DNA of 54,062 bases from Acidobacteria bacterium UBA2994 (GTDB lineage: Bacteria; Acidobacteriota; Vicinamibacteria; Vicinamibacterales; UBA8438): contig DEAA01000032.1 in assembly GCA_002346545.1 (NCBI GenBank), forward strand, positions 123,312 through 177,373, written 5' to 3'. The notes beneath the pieces are model-generated. The model was not told the DNA's origin. It saw only the letters and a list, made by a program, of their open reading frames with translations, and made no database searches. Of this stretch, positions 16,724 through 24,967 are shown one piece after another; position 1 is the stretch's first letter, and every line of letters starts with the position of its first letter. The translations under genes were made by a program, and so were the position numbers.

Positions 16724-17893
16724 ATGTACGAGGCTGAACGCGGTCTTTTCGATCTACGGCGCGGGCGTCCCCTTCACCTCGTGACGGGAGAGGCCGAGGG
16801 TGCGGTCTCGGGAGTGCTGCTGGCTGCGGCCGAGGGGCTTACCCATGAGACCCTATCGCTACTGCGGGCGGTCTCAGAGGGACCGACCCGGCTGTCGGTA
16901 ACTCACCACCGGGCTCATTCGATGGGCCTGACGCCGCCTCCCCCTGCCGGACACGTCGATCGATCGGCCGGACACCACACGGGCGATGTGAGCCTGCTGG
17001 TCGATGTCGATGCGACACCGGAGTCCATCTGGAGGCTTGCGAGCGGGCTCCCACGCAAGGGCGGGGCGCCGGTAGAAATGAGCGCCGCCTCAGGTCCCGA
17101 GATCGCAGGACTGACGCTATCGCGACTCGGGCAGCTGTTGCCCGCGGTGGTAAGTGTGTCGCTTGGCGAGCCGCTCGACGACGGATTGCAGTCCCGCCTT
17201 GACAGCCGGACCATTCTGACCGTCTCGAATGAGCAAATAGCCGCACTGGCCGCGAACGCGCGCGTGGAGGTGACCCACGTTAGCGACGGCCCGGTGCCGC
17301 TCGAGGAAGCTGAGGACGCCCGGTTTGTTTGCTTCCGCGAGGCCAACGGTATTTTGGAGCACGTGGCGATTCTCATCGGCGCCCGCGACATGTGGCCAGA
17401 TCCGGTGCCGGTGCGGCTCCACTCGGCGTGCCTCACGGGCGACTTGTTCGGCAGCCTGCGGTGTGATTGCGGACAGCAGCTTCGCGGCAGCCTGCGGGTG
17501 TTCTCGGCGCGCGGCGGCGGCGTGCTGCTCTACCTGGCCCAGGAAGGTCGTAGTATCGGGCTCGGGAATAAGCTGCGCGCTTACACCCTGCAGCAGGAAG
17601 GTCTGGACACGGTCGACGCGGATTGCGCGCTTGGCTTCGGGCCTGACGAGCGGCGGTATGACGCAGCGGTTGAGATGCTTCGCTACCTTCAGGTCGAGCG
17701 GATTCAGCTGCTGACCAACAACCCAGAGAAGGTGCGCGCGCTCCAGGTCGGTGGGATTGAGGTGGCGGAGAGGCAGCCGCTCTACGGCACGCTCAATCGG
17801 CACAACCTGCCGTACGTCAAGGCAAAGGTCGACCGCGCCGGCCACTGGTTGACCGATATGCTGTCCGGACCGATGCGCGGTAAGCGCTCCTAG
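16724..17893 (+). CDS. ribA: GTP cyclohydrolase II with a divergent N-terminal domain
   Basis: This is a 389-residue protein. Residues ~190-389 are a full GTP cyclohydrolase II: zinc cysteines Cys236, Cys247 and Cys249 (same spacing as the E. coli enzyme) in ACLTGDLFGSLRCDCG, then LAQEGRSIGLGNKLRAYTL, GLDTVDAD and LLTNNPEK. It opens GTP to a diaminopyrimidine with loss of formate. Residues 1-185 have the outline of a RibB (DHBP synthase) domain (LVTGEAEGAVSGVLLAAAEG) but lack the acidic DDEDREN-type catalytic loop, so that half is probably inactive in DHBP formation. The position beside a RibD-like reductase, a creatininase and a PTPS homologue suggests supply of a pathway other than plain riboflavin. 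Confidence 0.9.
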   Translation: MYEAERGLFDLRRGRPLHLVTGEAEGAVSGVLLAAAEGLTHETLSLLRAVSEGPTRLSVTHHRAHSMGLTPPPPAGHVDRSAGHHTGDVSLLVDVDATPESIWRLASGLPRKGGAPVEMSAASGPEIAGLTLSRLGQLLPAVVSVSLGEPLDDGLQSRLDSRTILTVSNEQIAALAANARVEVTHVSDGPVPLEEAEDARFVCFREANGILEHVAILIGARDMWPDPVPVRLHSACLTGDLFGSLRCDCGQQLRGSLRVFSARGGGVLLYLAQEGRSIGLGNKLRAYTLQQEGLDTVDADCALGFGPDERRYDAAVEMLRYLQVERIQLLTNNPEKVRALQVGGIEVAERQPLYGTLNRHNLPYVKAKVDRAGHWLTDMLSGPMRGKRS

Positions 17894-17909
17894 CTTTCCC
17901 TCGACCGCC

Positions 17910-18707
17910 TCAGGTCAACTGGTCTACCGGAAATTCCGCCGTATCGATGAAGATCTCCGCCAGTACCTGGCCGTAGTGGGCGACGAGTGTAGCGCCGAGC
18001 GCCGCGGTGCCGAGCGAGGCGTCGCCGACCGCGCCGGACGGGTGCAGATCCTCGGCGCGCCAGGCCCAGGACGCTTCTCCCTCCGGGGCCAGCCGGTTAA
18101 GCGTCTCCTCGAGTACCTCGGCCTTGGAGGCGAATCGAGCGACCTGGGTGTCCCGCACCAGGTCCGGTCGGAGATGGCGCATTATCGCGGTCTCCACGGC
18201 CCCACCGTGGAGTCCATGTCGCCACTCCGACTCAGGGAGATCCACTTCTGGCCGCGAGAAGGTCATGTAGCCGGCCTTCACGACTAGGAGGTTCCATTCG
18301 TCCCTAAGCTGGAGCGCCGCTGTGTCGATGGCGCCGGCGTTCCCACCGTGGGCGTTGAATAGCACCAGACGACGCACACCCGTCGCTGCGACGGCCGCGC
18401 CCAGCTGGCATACGGTCTCGATGAGCAGTTCCGGAGCAAGGCTGAGCGTGCCCGGGAACTGCCGGTGCTCCCGGCTGGTACCGACCGTGACGGCGGGCAG
18501 GATTGAGAGGGCTGCCTCTGCTCCGACCCGGGCGATAGCGTCGTCGAGTAGGCCGTGCGCGATCTCCAGATCGGTCGAGAGCGGCAGATGCGGTCCGTGT
18601 TGCTCGATGGCGGCCAGCGGCAGCACAACCACTGGATCCCGTTCGACGAGGGCGGTGACGTCGCGTGTCGTCAGGTCCTGCCACTGGACGCTGGGGCGGG
18701 TGATCAT
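17910..18707 (-). CDS. Creatininase family amidohydrolase
   Basis: This is 265 residues from ATG 18707. Upstream in-frame codons overlap the neighbouring methyltransferase stop and do not look like the family. Metal-binding and family motifs are intact: LPLAAIEQHGPHLPLSTD (Glu, His and Asp ligands), NAHGGNAGAI and GLHGGAVETAIM. The family includes creatininase, the mycofactocin protein MftE, and the archaeal deformylase ArfB that removes formate from a GTP-derived formylaminopyrimidine. Given the adjacent GTP cyclohydrolase II and RibD-like reductase, an amide or formamide cleavage on a pyrimidine or pterin is the attractive guess. It is convergent to the cyclohydrolase gene with 16 nt between them and follows the methyltransferase gene by 8 nt. 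Confidence 0.9.
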   Translation of the reverse strand: MITRPSVQWQDLTTRDVTALVERDPVVVLPLAAIEQHGPHLPLSTDLEIAHGLLDDAIARVGAEAALSILPAVTVGTSREHRQFPGTLSLAPELLIETVCQLGAAVAATGVRRLVLFNAHGGNAGAIDTAALQLRDEWNLLVVKAGYMTFSRPEVDLPESEWRHGLHGGAVETAIMRHLRPDLVRDTQVARFASKAEVLEETLNRLAPEGEASWAWRAEDLHPSGAVGDASLGTAALGATLVAHYGQVLAEIFIDTAEFPVDQLT

Positions 18708-18715
18708 GAGCGTGG

Positions 18716-19564
18716 TCAGGCCCGGCGCCTGAAGTAGGCGAGATCGTAGCCGATCCACCCCTTGGAGAGACAGGTGTGCAGCGCATTGCCGCCGACGAGG
18801 TGTCCAGCCCGCGTACCGTCGAGCGGCAGCCAGCCGAACAACGCGATAAACAGCGCGATCAGACGGTCGCGAGGGCGTCCCAGTCGGAGATGGGGTGTCA
18901 GTTCGTGGGTCCGCTCGTGGCCGAAGCCGCCGGCGTCGGCGAGCCGAACGAGCTCATTGCCGTCGACCAGGCTGTTCAGGTGCCAGCCGCGCCTGAATCG
19001 CTCCACGGTACCGACCGCTTGTGGCGACGGGGTCGGTCGGCGGAAATCATCGCAGATGAGGAGCCGCCCGCCTGGTCGGATCAGGCGGGCGCAGGTGGCG
19101 AAGAAGGCGCTCGGGTCGGGGGTATGAACGAACGATTCGATGGCGTAGGCCAGATCGACGGGTGGCAGAGAGTCCGGCGGACGCAAGAAATCGGCTTCGA
19201 TGCACTGGAGCCGATCGCCGAGGCCGCAGGCGTCGATGCGGCGGCGCGCATGGTCGACCTGTACCGGACTAACGGTGAGCCCGATGCCACGGATCGGGTG
19301 GCGCTCGGCGAGGTAGCAGAGGCTGGCGCCCACGCCACAGCCGAGGTCGAGCACCGTCGGTGGTTCGCAGGTCGTAGAAAGCTCTGCTGTTGCCGCACCG
19401 ATACGTTCCTCTATGTAGCGGAACGCATCTGCCTCCCGCTCGATTCCCGGGGCCCAGACCGCCCGGTGTAGCGCGCCCACCGCACCCCCCTGGCCGTGGG
19501 CAACAAAGTCATCGGTATGACGGTCGTAGTAGCGGCTCACGTCCGCCGCATCGAACTCAGACAT
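18716..19564 (-). CDS. Class I SAM-dependent methyltransferase
   Basis: This is 282 residues from ATG 19564, which lies 8 nt inside the end of the FkbM gene. The SAM site is TVLDLGCGVGASLCYLAER, followed by IGLTVSPVQVDHARRRI and the strand VDLAYAIESFVHTPD, then LIRPGGRLLICDD. This is the arrangement of small-molecule C-, O- or N-methyltransferases related to UbiE and tocopherol methyltransferases. The last 80 residues (LFIALFGWLPLDGTRAG onward, WIGYDLAYFRRR) are moderately hydrophobic and may cap the substrate pocket. It reads as an operon with FkbM upstream and creatininase downstream. The substrate is unknown. Confidence 0.88.
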   Translation of the reverse strand: MSEFDAADVSRYYDRHTDDFVAHGQGGAVGALHRAVWAPGIEREADAFRYIEERIGAATAELSTTCEPPTVLDLGCGVGASLCYLAERHPIRGIGLTVSPVQVDHARRRIDACGLGDRLQCIEADFLRPPDSLPPVDLAYAIESFVHTPDPSAFFATCARLIRPGGRLLICDDFRRPTPSPQAVGTVERFRRGWHLNSLVDGNELVRLADAGGFGHERTHELTPHLRLGRPRDRLIALFIALFGWLPLDGTRAGHLVGGNALHTCLSKGWIGYDLAYFRRRA

Positions 19565-20315
19565 GGTCGAGCCTGGCGTAGACGTCACCGGATCGGGCCT
19601 GTCCAGTCGGGGACCGGAGGGCGTCAAGAAGTTGTTCGGCCGTCAGCCAGTCCTCGCTGACGAGGGAGTAGGATTCGCCCGGTGACCAGTTGTACCGGTA
19701 GGGACCGAGGACAGACAGCCGATTTACGCAGGCTGTGGCATAGTCGAGGGCCCCAGGCAGATACTCGAACGAGACTGTCGGAACGGCCTCGGTCAGTCCG
19801 GCCAGTACCTCCGGCTCGGCCCCTTCGACGTCGAGCTTGACGAAGCTGGGGCGTCCGTAACGGATGATGAGCTCGTCTAACGTGATGGCCGGGACGTCGA
19901 TGGCGCGGTTCCAACTGACCTCGGCGAAGACCGGATCCTGTTCGCGCGCCTCGCGCCAGTCGTGCGCCGTCGTCGTCATCGTCGGCGCCCGGTCACTGAT
20001 GGCTAGTCGTACCCGCCCGGGCCGCTCGGCCGCGGCCGCTTCGACTACCTCGACCTGCGGCGTGTCTCCGACGATCCAGCGAAGGAGTTTCGCGACATCC
20101 GGTTGCGGCTCGAGAGCGATCACACGGCAGCCCAGTCTCACCAGCGCTCGGGTACGGTTCCCGACGTGTGCGCCCAGATCGAAGACGAGATCATTCGGTC
20201 CGGCAAAGGTGCGATACAGACGCCTGAGCCTACGCTGTCGCAGCGGGATCCCGTGATAGATCAACAGGGACCGCGCCAGGCTCAGCGAGCGTCGGACGGC
20301 GGCGATCGTCAGCAT
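19557..20315 (-). CDS. FkbM-family methyltransferase
   Basis: This is 252 residues from ATG 20315. The SAM motif is LVFDLGAHVGNRTRALV with the acidic VIALEPQPD, and the FkbM signature appears as SFVKLDVEGAEPEVLAGL followed by VSFEYLPG. FkbM enzymes are typically O-methyltransferases acting on sugars or polyketide-type hydroxyls. It is the first gene of a minus-strand run (FkbM, methyltransferase, creatininase) and is divergent from the membrane phosphatase-superfamily gene at 20360, with only 44 nt between starts. That tight divergent layout repeats what is seen at 11536/11558 and 16677/16724. A sugar-methylating role after the glycosyltransferase step is plausible but unproven. Confidence 0.9.
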   Translation of the reverse strand: MLTIAAVRRSLSLARSLLIYHGIPLRQRRLRRLYRTFAGPNDLVFDLGAHVGNRTRALVRLGCRVIALEPQPDVAKLLRWIVGDTPQVEVVEAAAAERPGRVRLAISDRAPTMTTTAHDWREAREQDPVFAEVSWNRAIDVPAITLDELIIRYGRPSFVKLDVEGAEPEVLAGLTEAVPTVSFEYLPGALDYATACVNRLSVLGPYRYNWSPGESYSLVSEDWLTAEQLLDALRSPTGQARSGDVYARLDHV

Positions 20316-20359
20316 GCTTGTCCATTCTGTGGTCGACCGCGGCCAGTTACAATGGCGGC

Positions 20360-21997
20360 ATGTGCCTCGTCGCGACCTGGCTGACCCGTGCCGCCCGGTG
20401 GTCGGGTCTGGGTTGGCTGTCCGTGCCGGCAGCATTACTCCTGCTGAACGTCTCACTCACCTTTGCGAACATCTGGCCGACTCCAGGGATCCGGTTGACC
20501 GCCGAGCTCTCCCTCGAGGCGTGGGGCGCGGTGCTCCTGATGACCCTGGCCCGGCGCTGGTTTGATGGTCCCTGGCCTCGGGTGGCGTCGGTGGGCGGAG
20601 GATTCTGGCTCGCGCTGGTCGTAGGCCGTTATGTTGAGGTGACGAGCCGTGCCCTCTACGGGCGTGACCCTAACCTGTACTGGGACCTTAGACACCTGCC
20701 AAGCGTTGGCGCGATGTTCGCCGAAGTGGCCGATCCGTGGCTGAAGGCGGGCGTCGTCCTGGCGGCCGTTACCGGACCGGTATTGGCTTATCTCCTGTTT
20801 AGACGTGCCTGGATCACCCTGGTGGAGGCGGCGCGCACGCCCCGCCTTAGGGACGGAATTGCGGTGGTGGCGGCGCTGATGGTGTCGGCGGGCCTGGTCG
20901 CGCGGGTGGGCGGTGCCGAAGTCGGCATCGGGGTGGCCGAGCCGGTGGCTCCGGTGTTCGCTAGGGAGCTGACGGAGCTGGCTTATGAAGCAAGCGGTAC
21001 CGGGTTGCGGGATCTGGGGCCGGCGCCGCGTCTCGATTCCGATCTCTCCCGTCTCGATGGGGCCGACGTGTTCCTGTTTTTTCTCGAGTCCTACGGGGCC
21101 GTGAGCTGGGAGCGTCAGGCATTCGCAGAGGCTCTGGCACCGAGACGCGCCGTGCTGGCCGCCGACATCGGGGAGACGGGCCGCGGCGTGGTGTCGGCGT
21201 ACGTTGATTCGACGACCTTCGGCGGAGAGTCGTGGCTGGCCCATATCAGTCTACTCTCCGGCACCGAGGTGCGAGACCAGAGCACCAACACCCGGTTGAT
21301 GGCCCAGGAGCGAGACACGATGGTCAAGCTCTTCGGGCGGCGAGGTTACCGGACGACGGCCATTATGCCCGGGATGCTGGTCGGGTGGCCCGAAGGGGCG
21401 TTCTACGGGTTCGACCGGATCTACGATCACGATGCTATTGACTACCGAGGGCCGCCGTTCGGGTGGTGGTCGGTCAACGACCAGTTTGCGTTGGCCAGGG
21501 TGGACGAGGCGGAGATCGCGGCCTGGCCGAGGCCTCCCGTCTTCACCTTCTTCGCCACCATCACCACCCACGCGCCGTTCGTGCCCACGCCGCCGTTCCA
21601 GCCGGACTGGGCGCGCGTGCTGTCTGACGAGCCTTATGATGCCGCCGACCTCGACGCCGCCTGGTCGGCGTGGCCGAATTGGTTGGACCTCGGGCCGAGC
21701 TACCTGACGGCGATGGACTACGCCTTCGCTAATGTTGGCGGGTATCTTCGCTTGCGGGCCGACCGGGAACTTGTGATGGTCTTGGTGGGCGACCATCAGC
21801 CGCCCGCATTGGTCAGCGGCGAGGCGGCGACCTGGGCCGTGCCGGTTCACGTGATTGCGGACCGGCCTGCAGTGCTCGATCGGCTCGTGACGCGACACGG
21901 TTTCGCCGAGGGCCTGGTGCCGTCGAACGGCGTCGTCGCGCAGATGGACACTCTGCTGCCGATCCTGCTTGACGCGTTTGGTGACCCGGTGCCGTAG
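20360..21997 (+). CDS. Membrane alkaline-phosphatase-superfamily enzyme (sulfatase / LtaS-like)
   Basis: This is 545 residues from ATG 20360. The N-terminal ~200 residues hold several membrane segments; the remainder is an extracytoplasmic domain of the alkaline phosphatase superfamily. Visible markers are VFLFFLESYGAVSWER (metal-binding Glu), the nucleophile region DSTTFGGESWLAHISLLSG, FFATITTHAPF and the late MVLVGDHQPP (Asp-His metal ligands). The plan matches enzymes that transfer phosphoglycerol or phosphoethanolamine from a phospholipid to a glycan or lipid. No sulfatase C/S-x-P-x-R motif is present, so sulfatase activity is unlikely. With the CDP-alcohol phosphotransferase at 10796 and the flippase at 14858, it may modify an exported product of this block. 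Confidence 0.85.
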   Translation: MCLVATWLTRAARWSGLGWLSVPAALLLLNVSLTFANIWPTPGIRLTAELSLEAWGAVLLMTLARRWFDGPWPRVASVGGGFWLALVVGRYVEVTSRALYGRDPNLYWDLRHLPSVGAMFAEVADPWLKAGVVLAAVTGPVLAYLLFRRAWITLVEAARTPRLRDGIAVVAALMVSAGLVARVGGAEVGIGVAEPVAPVFARELTELAYEASGTGLRDLGPAPRLDSDLSRLDGADVFLFFLESYGAVSWERQAFAEALAPRRAVLAADIGETGRGVVSAYVDSTTFGGESWLAHISLLSGTEVRDQSTNTRLMAQERDTMVKLFGRRGYRTTAIMPGMLVGWPEGAFYGFDRIYDHDAIDYRGPPFGWWSVNDQFALARVDEAEIAAWPRPPVFTFFATITTHAPFVPTPPFQPDWARVLSDEPYDAADLDAAWSAWPNWLDLGPSYLTAMDYAFANVGGYLRLRADRELVMVLVGDHQPPALVSGEAATWAVPVHVIADRPAVLDRLVTRHGFAEGLVPSNGVVAQMDTLLPILLDAFGDPVP

Positions 21998-22010
21998 AGA
22001 CGTGCGACAG

Positions 22011-22892
22011 ATGTTTCGGAGTAGCCTCGCGGTCGTCGTTCTGGTCCTGGTCGTCCCGCTTATTGCGCTGGACGGCGCTGCGGCCCGTGCGCAGTCGGTA
22101 CTCGACGTGATGACGTTCAACATCCGCACCGCCGCCGGGCGTGACGGCGAGGATGCGTGGTCGCTCCGTCGCGATCTCGTCGTCGAAACCATTCGGGCCT
22201 CGGCACCGGACTTGATCGGTATGCAGGAGGCACTGGATTCCCAGATCGAGTATCTGCAGGCGGCCTTGCCAGAGTATCGCTGGCTTGGCATCGATCGGGG
22301 GCTCAACGGCGGCGTGGGGTTGAGCGAGTACACCCCTATTTTCTACCGGTACTCCGAGCTGAGTCCGATCGAGTCAGGGAACTTCTGGTTGACTGACACA
22401 CCAGATACTCCACCGCTCCGGACGAGCGGGCGCCGTCGCCGTAGTGGCGGCCGGATTGTGACCTGGGCGCGCTTTCATCATCGGCTTTCGGGCCAGCAGA
22501 TTTACGCCTTCAATACCCATTTCACCCTCAGACGGGGTGCGCCTCAGCTCGCCTCGGCCGAGCTGGTCGCCGGCCGCGTGGCGGCGCTTCCCGCCGGCAC
22601 GCCAGTCGTGGTCCTCGGGGATTTCAACAACGACGCCGAGGTCAGCGACACCTGGCGTGTGGCCACCGGGCACGGGCTTCGCGATGTCTGGGTCGAGGCT
22701 GCAGAGACCCACGGTCCACGCTCAACCTATGGCGACTTCGGTCCGCCCCGTCCCGATCTGACCGAGCGCGTGGACTGGATTCTGGTCGATGGTCCGATTC
22801 TGGTGCGCCGAGCGGAGACCGTCGTCCACAACGACGAGGGGCGTTTTCCGTCAGACCACTATCCGGTGACTGCCGTGCTGGAGGTGCAGTGA
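22011..22892 (+). CDS. Secreted endonuclease/exonuclease/phosphatase-family hydrolase
   Basis: This is 293 residues from ATG 22011 (GTG 22002 is an alternative). A signal peptide (LAVVVLVLVVPLIALDGAAARAQ, cleavage near residue 28) leads into the EEP fold: VMTFNIRTAAG, metal-binding Glu in LIGMQEALDSQ, FNTHFTLRR, VVVLGDFNNDAEV and the terminal FPSDHYPV. All catalytic positions look intact. Secreted EEP proteins cleave phosphodiesters or phosphomonoesters; this could be a nuclease, a phospholipid-type or a sugar-phosphate hydrolase. It follows the membrane phosphatase-superfamily gene by 13 nt on the same strand, so the two are probably co-transcribed. Confidence 0.88.
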   Translation: MFRSSLAVVVLVLVVPLIALDGAAARAQSVLDVMTFNIRTAAGRDGEDAWSLRRDLVVETIRASAPDLIGMQEALDSQIEYLQAALPEYRWLGIDRGLNGGVGLSEYTPIFYRYSELSPIESGNFWLTDTPDTPPLRTSGRRRRSGGRIVTWARFHHRLSGQQIYAFNTHFTLRRGAPQLASAELVAGRVAALPAGTPVVVLGDFNNDAEVSDTWRVATGHGLRDVWVEAAETHGPRSTYGDFGPPRPDLTERVDWILVDGPILVRRAETVVHNDEGRFPSDHYPVTAVLEVQ

Positions 22893-22937
22893 TCGGTCGC
22901 CAGGCGGTCTTTTCCGGTGGTCGTGGGCTAAGCCGCG

Positions 22938-24164
22938 TCAGTATGCGGGTGGCAGATCCAGTAGCACCCGTCGCCGGCGGAGTTCGTCATAGCGGCTGCC
23001 AAACTGCGCGGGATTCAACCGTTCCGTAAGGTCGGCCTCCAGGGTCAGCTCTTCCGGAAGGTAGCGCCGGCATCCCCCGAACTCCTCCTCGTATTCCAGT
23101 GTCGGGAACGAGAGTGTCAGCACCGTTGCTGACCCACGAACGTCTGTTGCGTAGAGCGGGTTGACGGCTAGCCGTCCCCGTATGGCTGCCGGGGCAGGCG
23201 CCGGGTGGGTCACGAACGTCTCGGCGGGCGCCGCGATCAGGCTGACGGTAGGTTCGTCCTGCAGCGCCTGCGGATGGGTGGGGCGATCGAGCTCGAGCAT
23301 GCTGCCGTCCAGCAGGCCGTCGAGCAGCTGGCGGTCGCTGAACAGTCTGGGCGACCGGGCCGCGAATAGTCGACGGTAGGCGGGTGGGCTAAGCGTGTCG
23401 CCGGCCGAGATGTTTTCTCCCCAGGCGCTGTGTAGGTGTGGGAGGTAGATGGGCGCGTCCCGGTGGGCAACCCGCAACGTCTCGTCGGCGGCAAGCCGCT
23501 TGTTCCAGAGATACGGGAAGGCATCGGCCAAGAGCACCATACCGAACGCGTCGTCAGCAAAAGGGAGTGGCGCCTCGGCGTCACAGCAGACCGCGTCGGA
23601 GCCAGGGCTCACGAAACGCCTGGCAAGCCAGAGCTTCCAGAGGTGTAGGTCGGCCATGAGTGCCGGCGGTGCGCTGGATGGCCGAAGACGATCCAGTGTC
23701 CAGGTCATGTGACCGGAGCCGGCACAAAGGTCGAGATACGGGGCATCGGCCGGCGCCGAGGCGGCCAGTGCGGTCAGGATGGCCTCGGCTACCAGGTAGG
23801 TCGGATCGGCGAATCGGTGGACGAAATAGGTACGTTCTCCGTCCGGCTCGAGCGCCGCGATTGCCGCCCGATAGCTTGTAGCGTGGGCTAGGGCGGCACC
23901 ACGGTCGGTGTCCGAGGCCAGTCCCAGGAGATGGTGGAGTGCTTCGGCGTGCCGTCCAGATTCGAGAAGCACGATAGCTTGTCGTGTATCGTTGTCGGCT
24001 CGCAACACCGGAATCCGGTCGACGAGGGGAAATGCACAGCACTCGCAGCCGAGCACCGCATGGACTATCTCCTGACCGTGGCGGACGAGAGCGGCGTTGT
24101 CGGCCACTTCAAGCGGGGTTCCGCAGTATGGGCAACGGAGACGTGAAAGGAGCTCTAGGCGCAT
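22938..24164 (-). CDS. Methyltransferase with N-terminal Trm112-like zinc ribbon
   Basis: This is a 408-residue protein. Residues 1-55 form a zinc ribbon, with Cys11/Cys14 (RCPYCGTPLEV) and Cys40/Cys42-43 (GCECCAFPLVDRIPVL), as in Trm112-type domains at the start of many small-molecule methyltransferases. A helical stretch follows, and a class I methyltransferase core occupies about 145-270 (PYLDLCAGSGHMTWTLDRL, AVCCDAEAPLPFADDAFGM). The C-terminal 130 residues have no motif known to me. It is the last gene of the five-gene minus-strand operon that starts with the ABC exporter at 28993. Its ATG overlaps the PIG-L stop by 1 nt (TGATG), implying coupled translation. Confidence 0.82.
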   Translation of the reverse strand: MRLELLSRLRCPYCGTPLEVADNAALVRHGQEIVHAVLGCECCAFPLVDRIPVLRADNDTRQAIVLLESGRHAEALHHLLGLASDTDRGAALAHATSYRAAIAALEPDGERTYFVHRFADPTYLVAEAILTALAASAPADAPYLDLCAGSGHMTWTLDRLRPSSAPPALMADLHLWKLWLARRFVSPGSDAVCCDAEAPLPFADDAFGMVLLADAFPYLWNKRLAADETLRVAHRDAPIYLPHLHSAWGENISAGDTLSPPAYRRLFAARSPRLFSDRQLLDGLLDGSMLELDRPTHPQALQDEPTVSLIAAPAETFVTHPAPAPAAIRGRLAVNPLYATDVRGSATVLTLSFPTLEYEEEFGGCRRYLPEELTLEADLTERLNPAQFGSRYDELRRRRVLLDLPPAY

Positions 24165-24967
24165 CAGCGGGAATGAGTTAGGCGCAAGCGGTCAAGGAAC
24201 GTTGCTCGGAGTGTGCCCAGTGGCGCCAGTCGATAGTGTTCGATACCGAGCAGACGGGGCGTGTCCTCTTCACTGATATGCGGAAGTGCACAGGTCCGCT
24301 GCTGGCTCCGGTGGCATCGCAGCGCCTTGTATTTTCGACGCGCGAACTCGCTGGTGTCGAGTACGTGGGTTGGGTTGGGGGCAAGCGAGCCGAAGGCGTC
24401 GGGGTTGTCCACACCGAGAATTGTGCGAGGTGGCTGGGCGCCCGGCTCGGTCCGGTCGAGGGCCATGTTCATGACCGCCCGCATCGCGCCGGCCGGCGTC
24501 GAGGCGTAGTAGAGCGCTGGAGCGTCGGCGCCCATCGCGGCCACGGCGGTGGTGACGCGCTCGTGAGTGGCGACGTGGTCGGGATGCCAGTAGAGTCCGT
24601 CTTCGTCGAAGGTCACCACCACCCGGGCGCGTATTTCTTCGATCACCCGCCGGACATCCTGTTCGAGCGTGGCGGCGTTGACCCAGGGTAGCATGCCGTC
24701 GGGGTGGGTCAGGAGCCGGATGTCGTGGAGGCCCAGTGCCTCGCCAGCCGCTTCGAGCTCGCGGGATCGGAGCTCGCCGAGCGCGAAACTTCCGGCCGGG
24801 GCGTCCGGGTCGATGCTGCCGCCTTGTTCGCCATGGGTCAAAGACAGCACGACGACACGGGCGCCCAGCGCGGCGGTCCAGGCCAGCAGGCCCCCAGCGG
24901 CAATCGACTCATCGTCGGGGTGGGCGAAGATGCCCAGCACGACCTGTTCGGACAGGTCCAGATTCAT
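24164..24967 (-). CDS. PIG-L family deacetylase (LmbE type)
   Basis: This is 267 residues from ATG 24967, which overlaps the glycosyltransferase stop by 4 nt. Zinc-binding motifs are complete: FAHPDDESIAAGG at the N-terminus and WHPDHVATHE around residue 130, with SLTHGEQGG between. PIG-L enzymes remove acetyl groups from GlcNAc-containing small molecules, for example in mycothiol, bacillithiol, GPI or antibiotic synthesis. Next to a GT4 gene, the simplest reading is that the transferase adds an N-acetyl sugar which this enzyme deacetylates. A cysteine ligase such as BshC or MshC is not visible here, so a thiol pathway is not established. Confidence 0.9.
   Translation of the reverse strand: MNLDLSEQVVLGIFAHPDDESIAAGGLLAWTAALGARVVVLSLTHGEQGGSIDPDAPAGSFALGELRSRELEAAGEALGLHDIRLLTHPDGMLPWVNAATLEQDVRRVIEEIRARVVVTFDEDGLYWHPDHVATHERVTTAVAAMGADAPALYYASTPAGAMRAVMNMALDRTEPGAQPPRTILGVDNPDAFGSLAPNPTHVLDTSEFARRKYKALRCHRSQQRTCALPHISEEDTPRLLGIEHYRLAPLGTLRATFLDRLRLTHSR

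Noticed and set aside
16724..17893. Calling the block a riboflavin operon
   Set aside because: The synthases ribE and ribH are missing, the RibD homologue lacks its deaminase half, and the neighbours are glycosyl- and methyltransferases.
20453..21244. Minus-strand open frame opposite the membrane phosphatase-superfamily gene
   Set aside because: The plus-strand frame has family motifs and membrane segments; the antisense frame has none.
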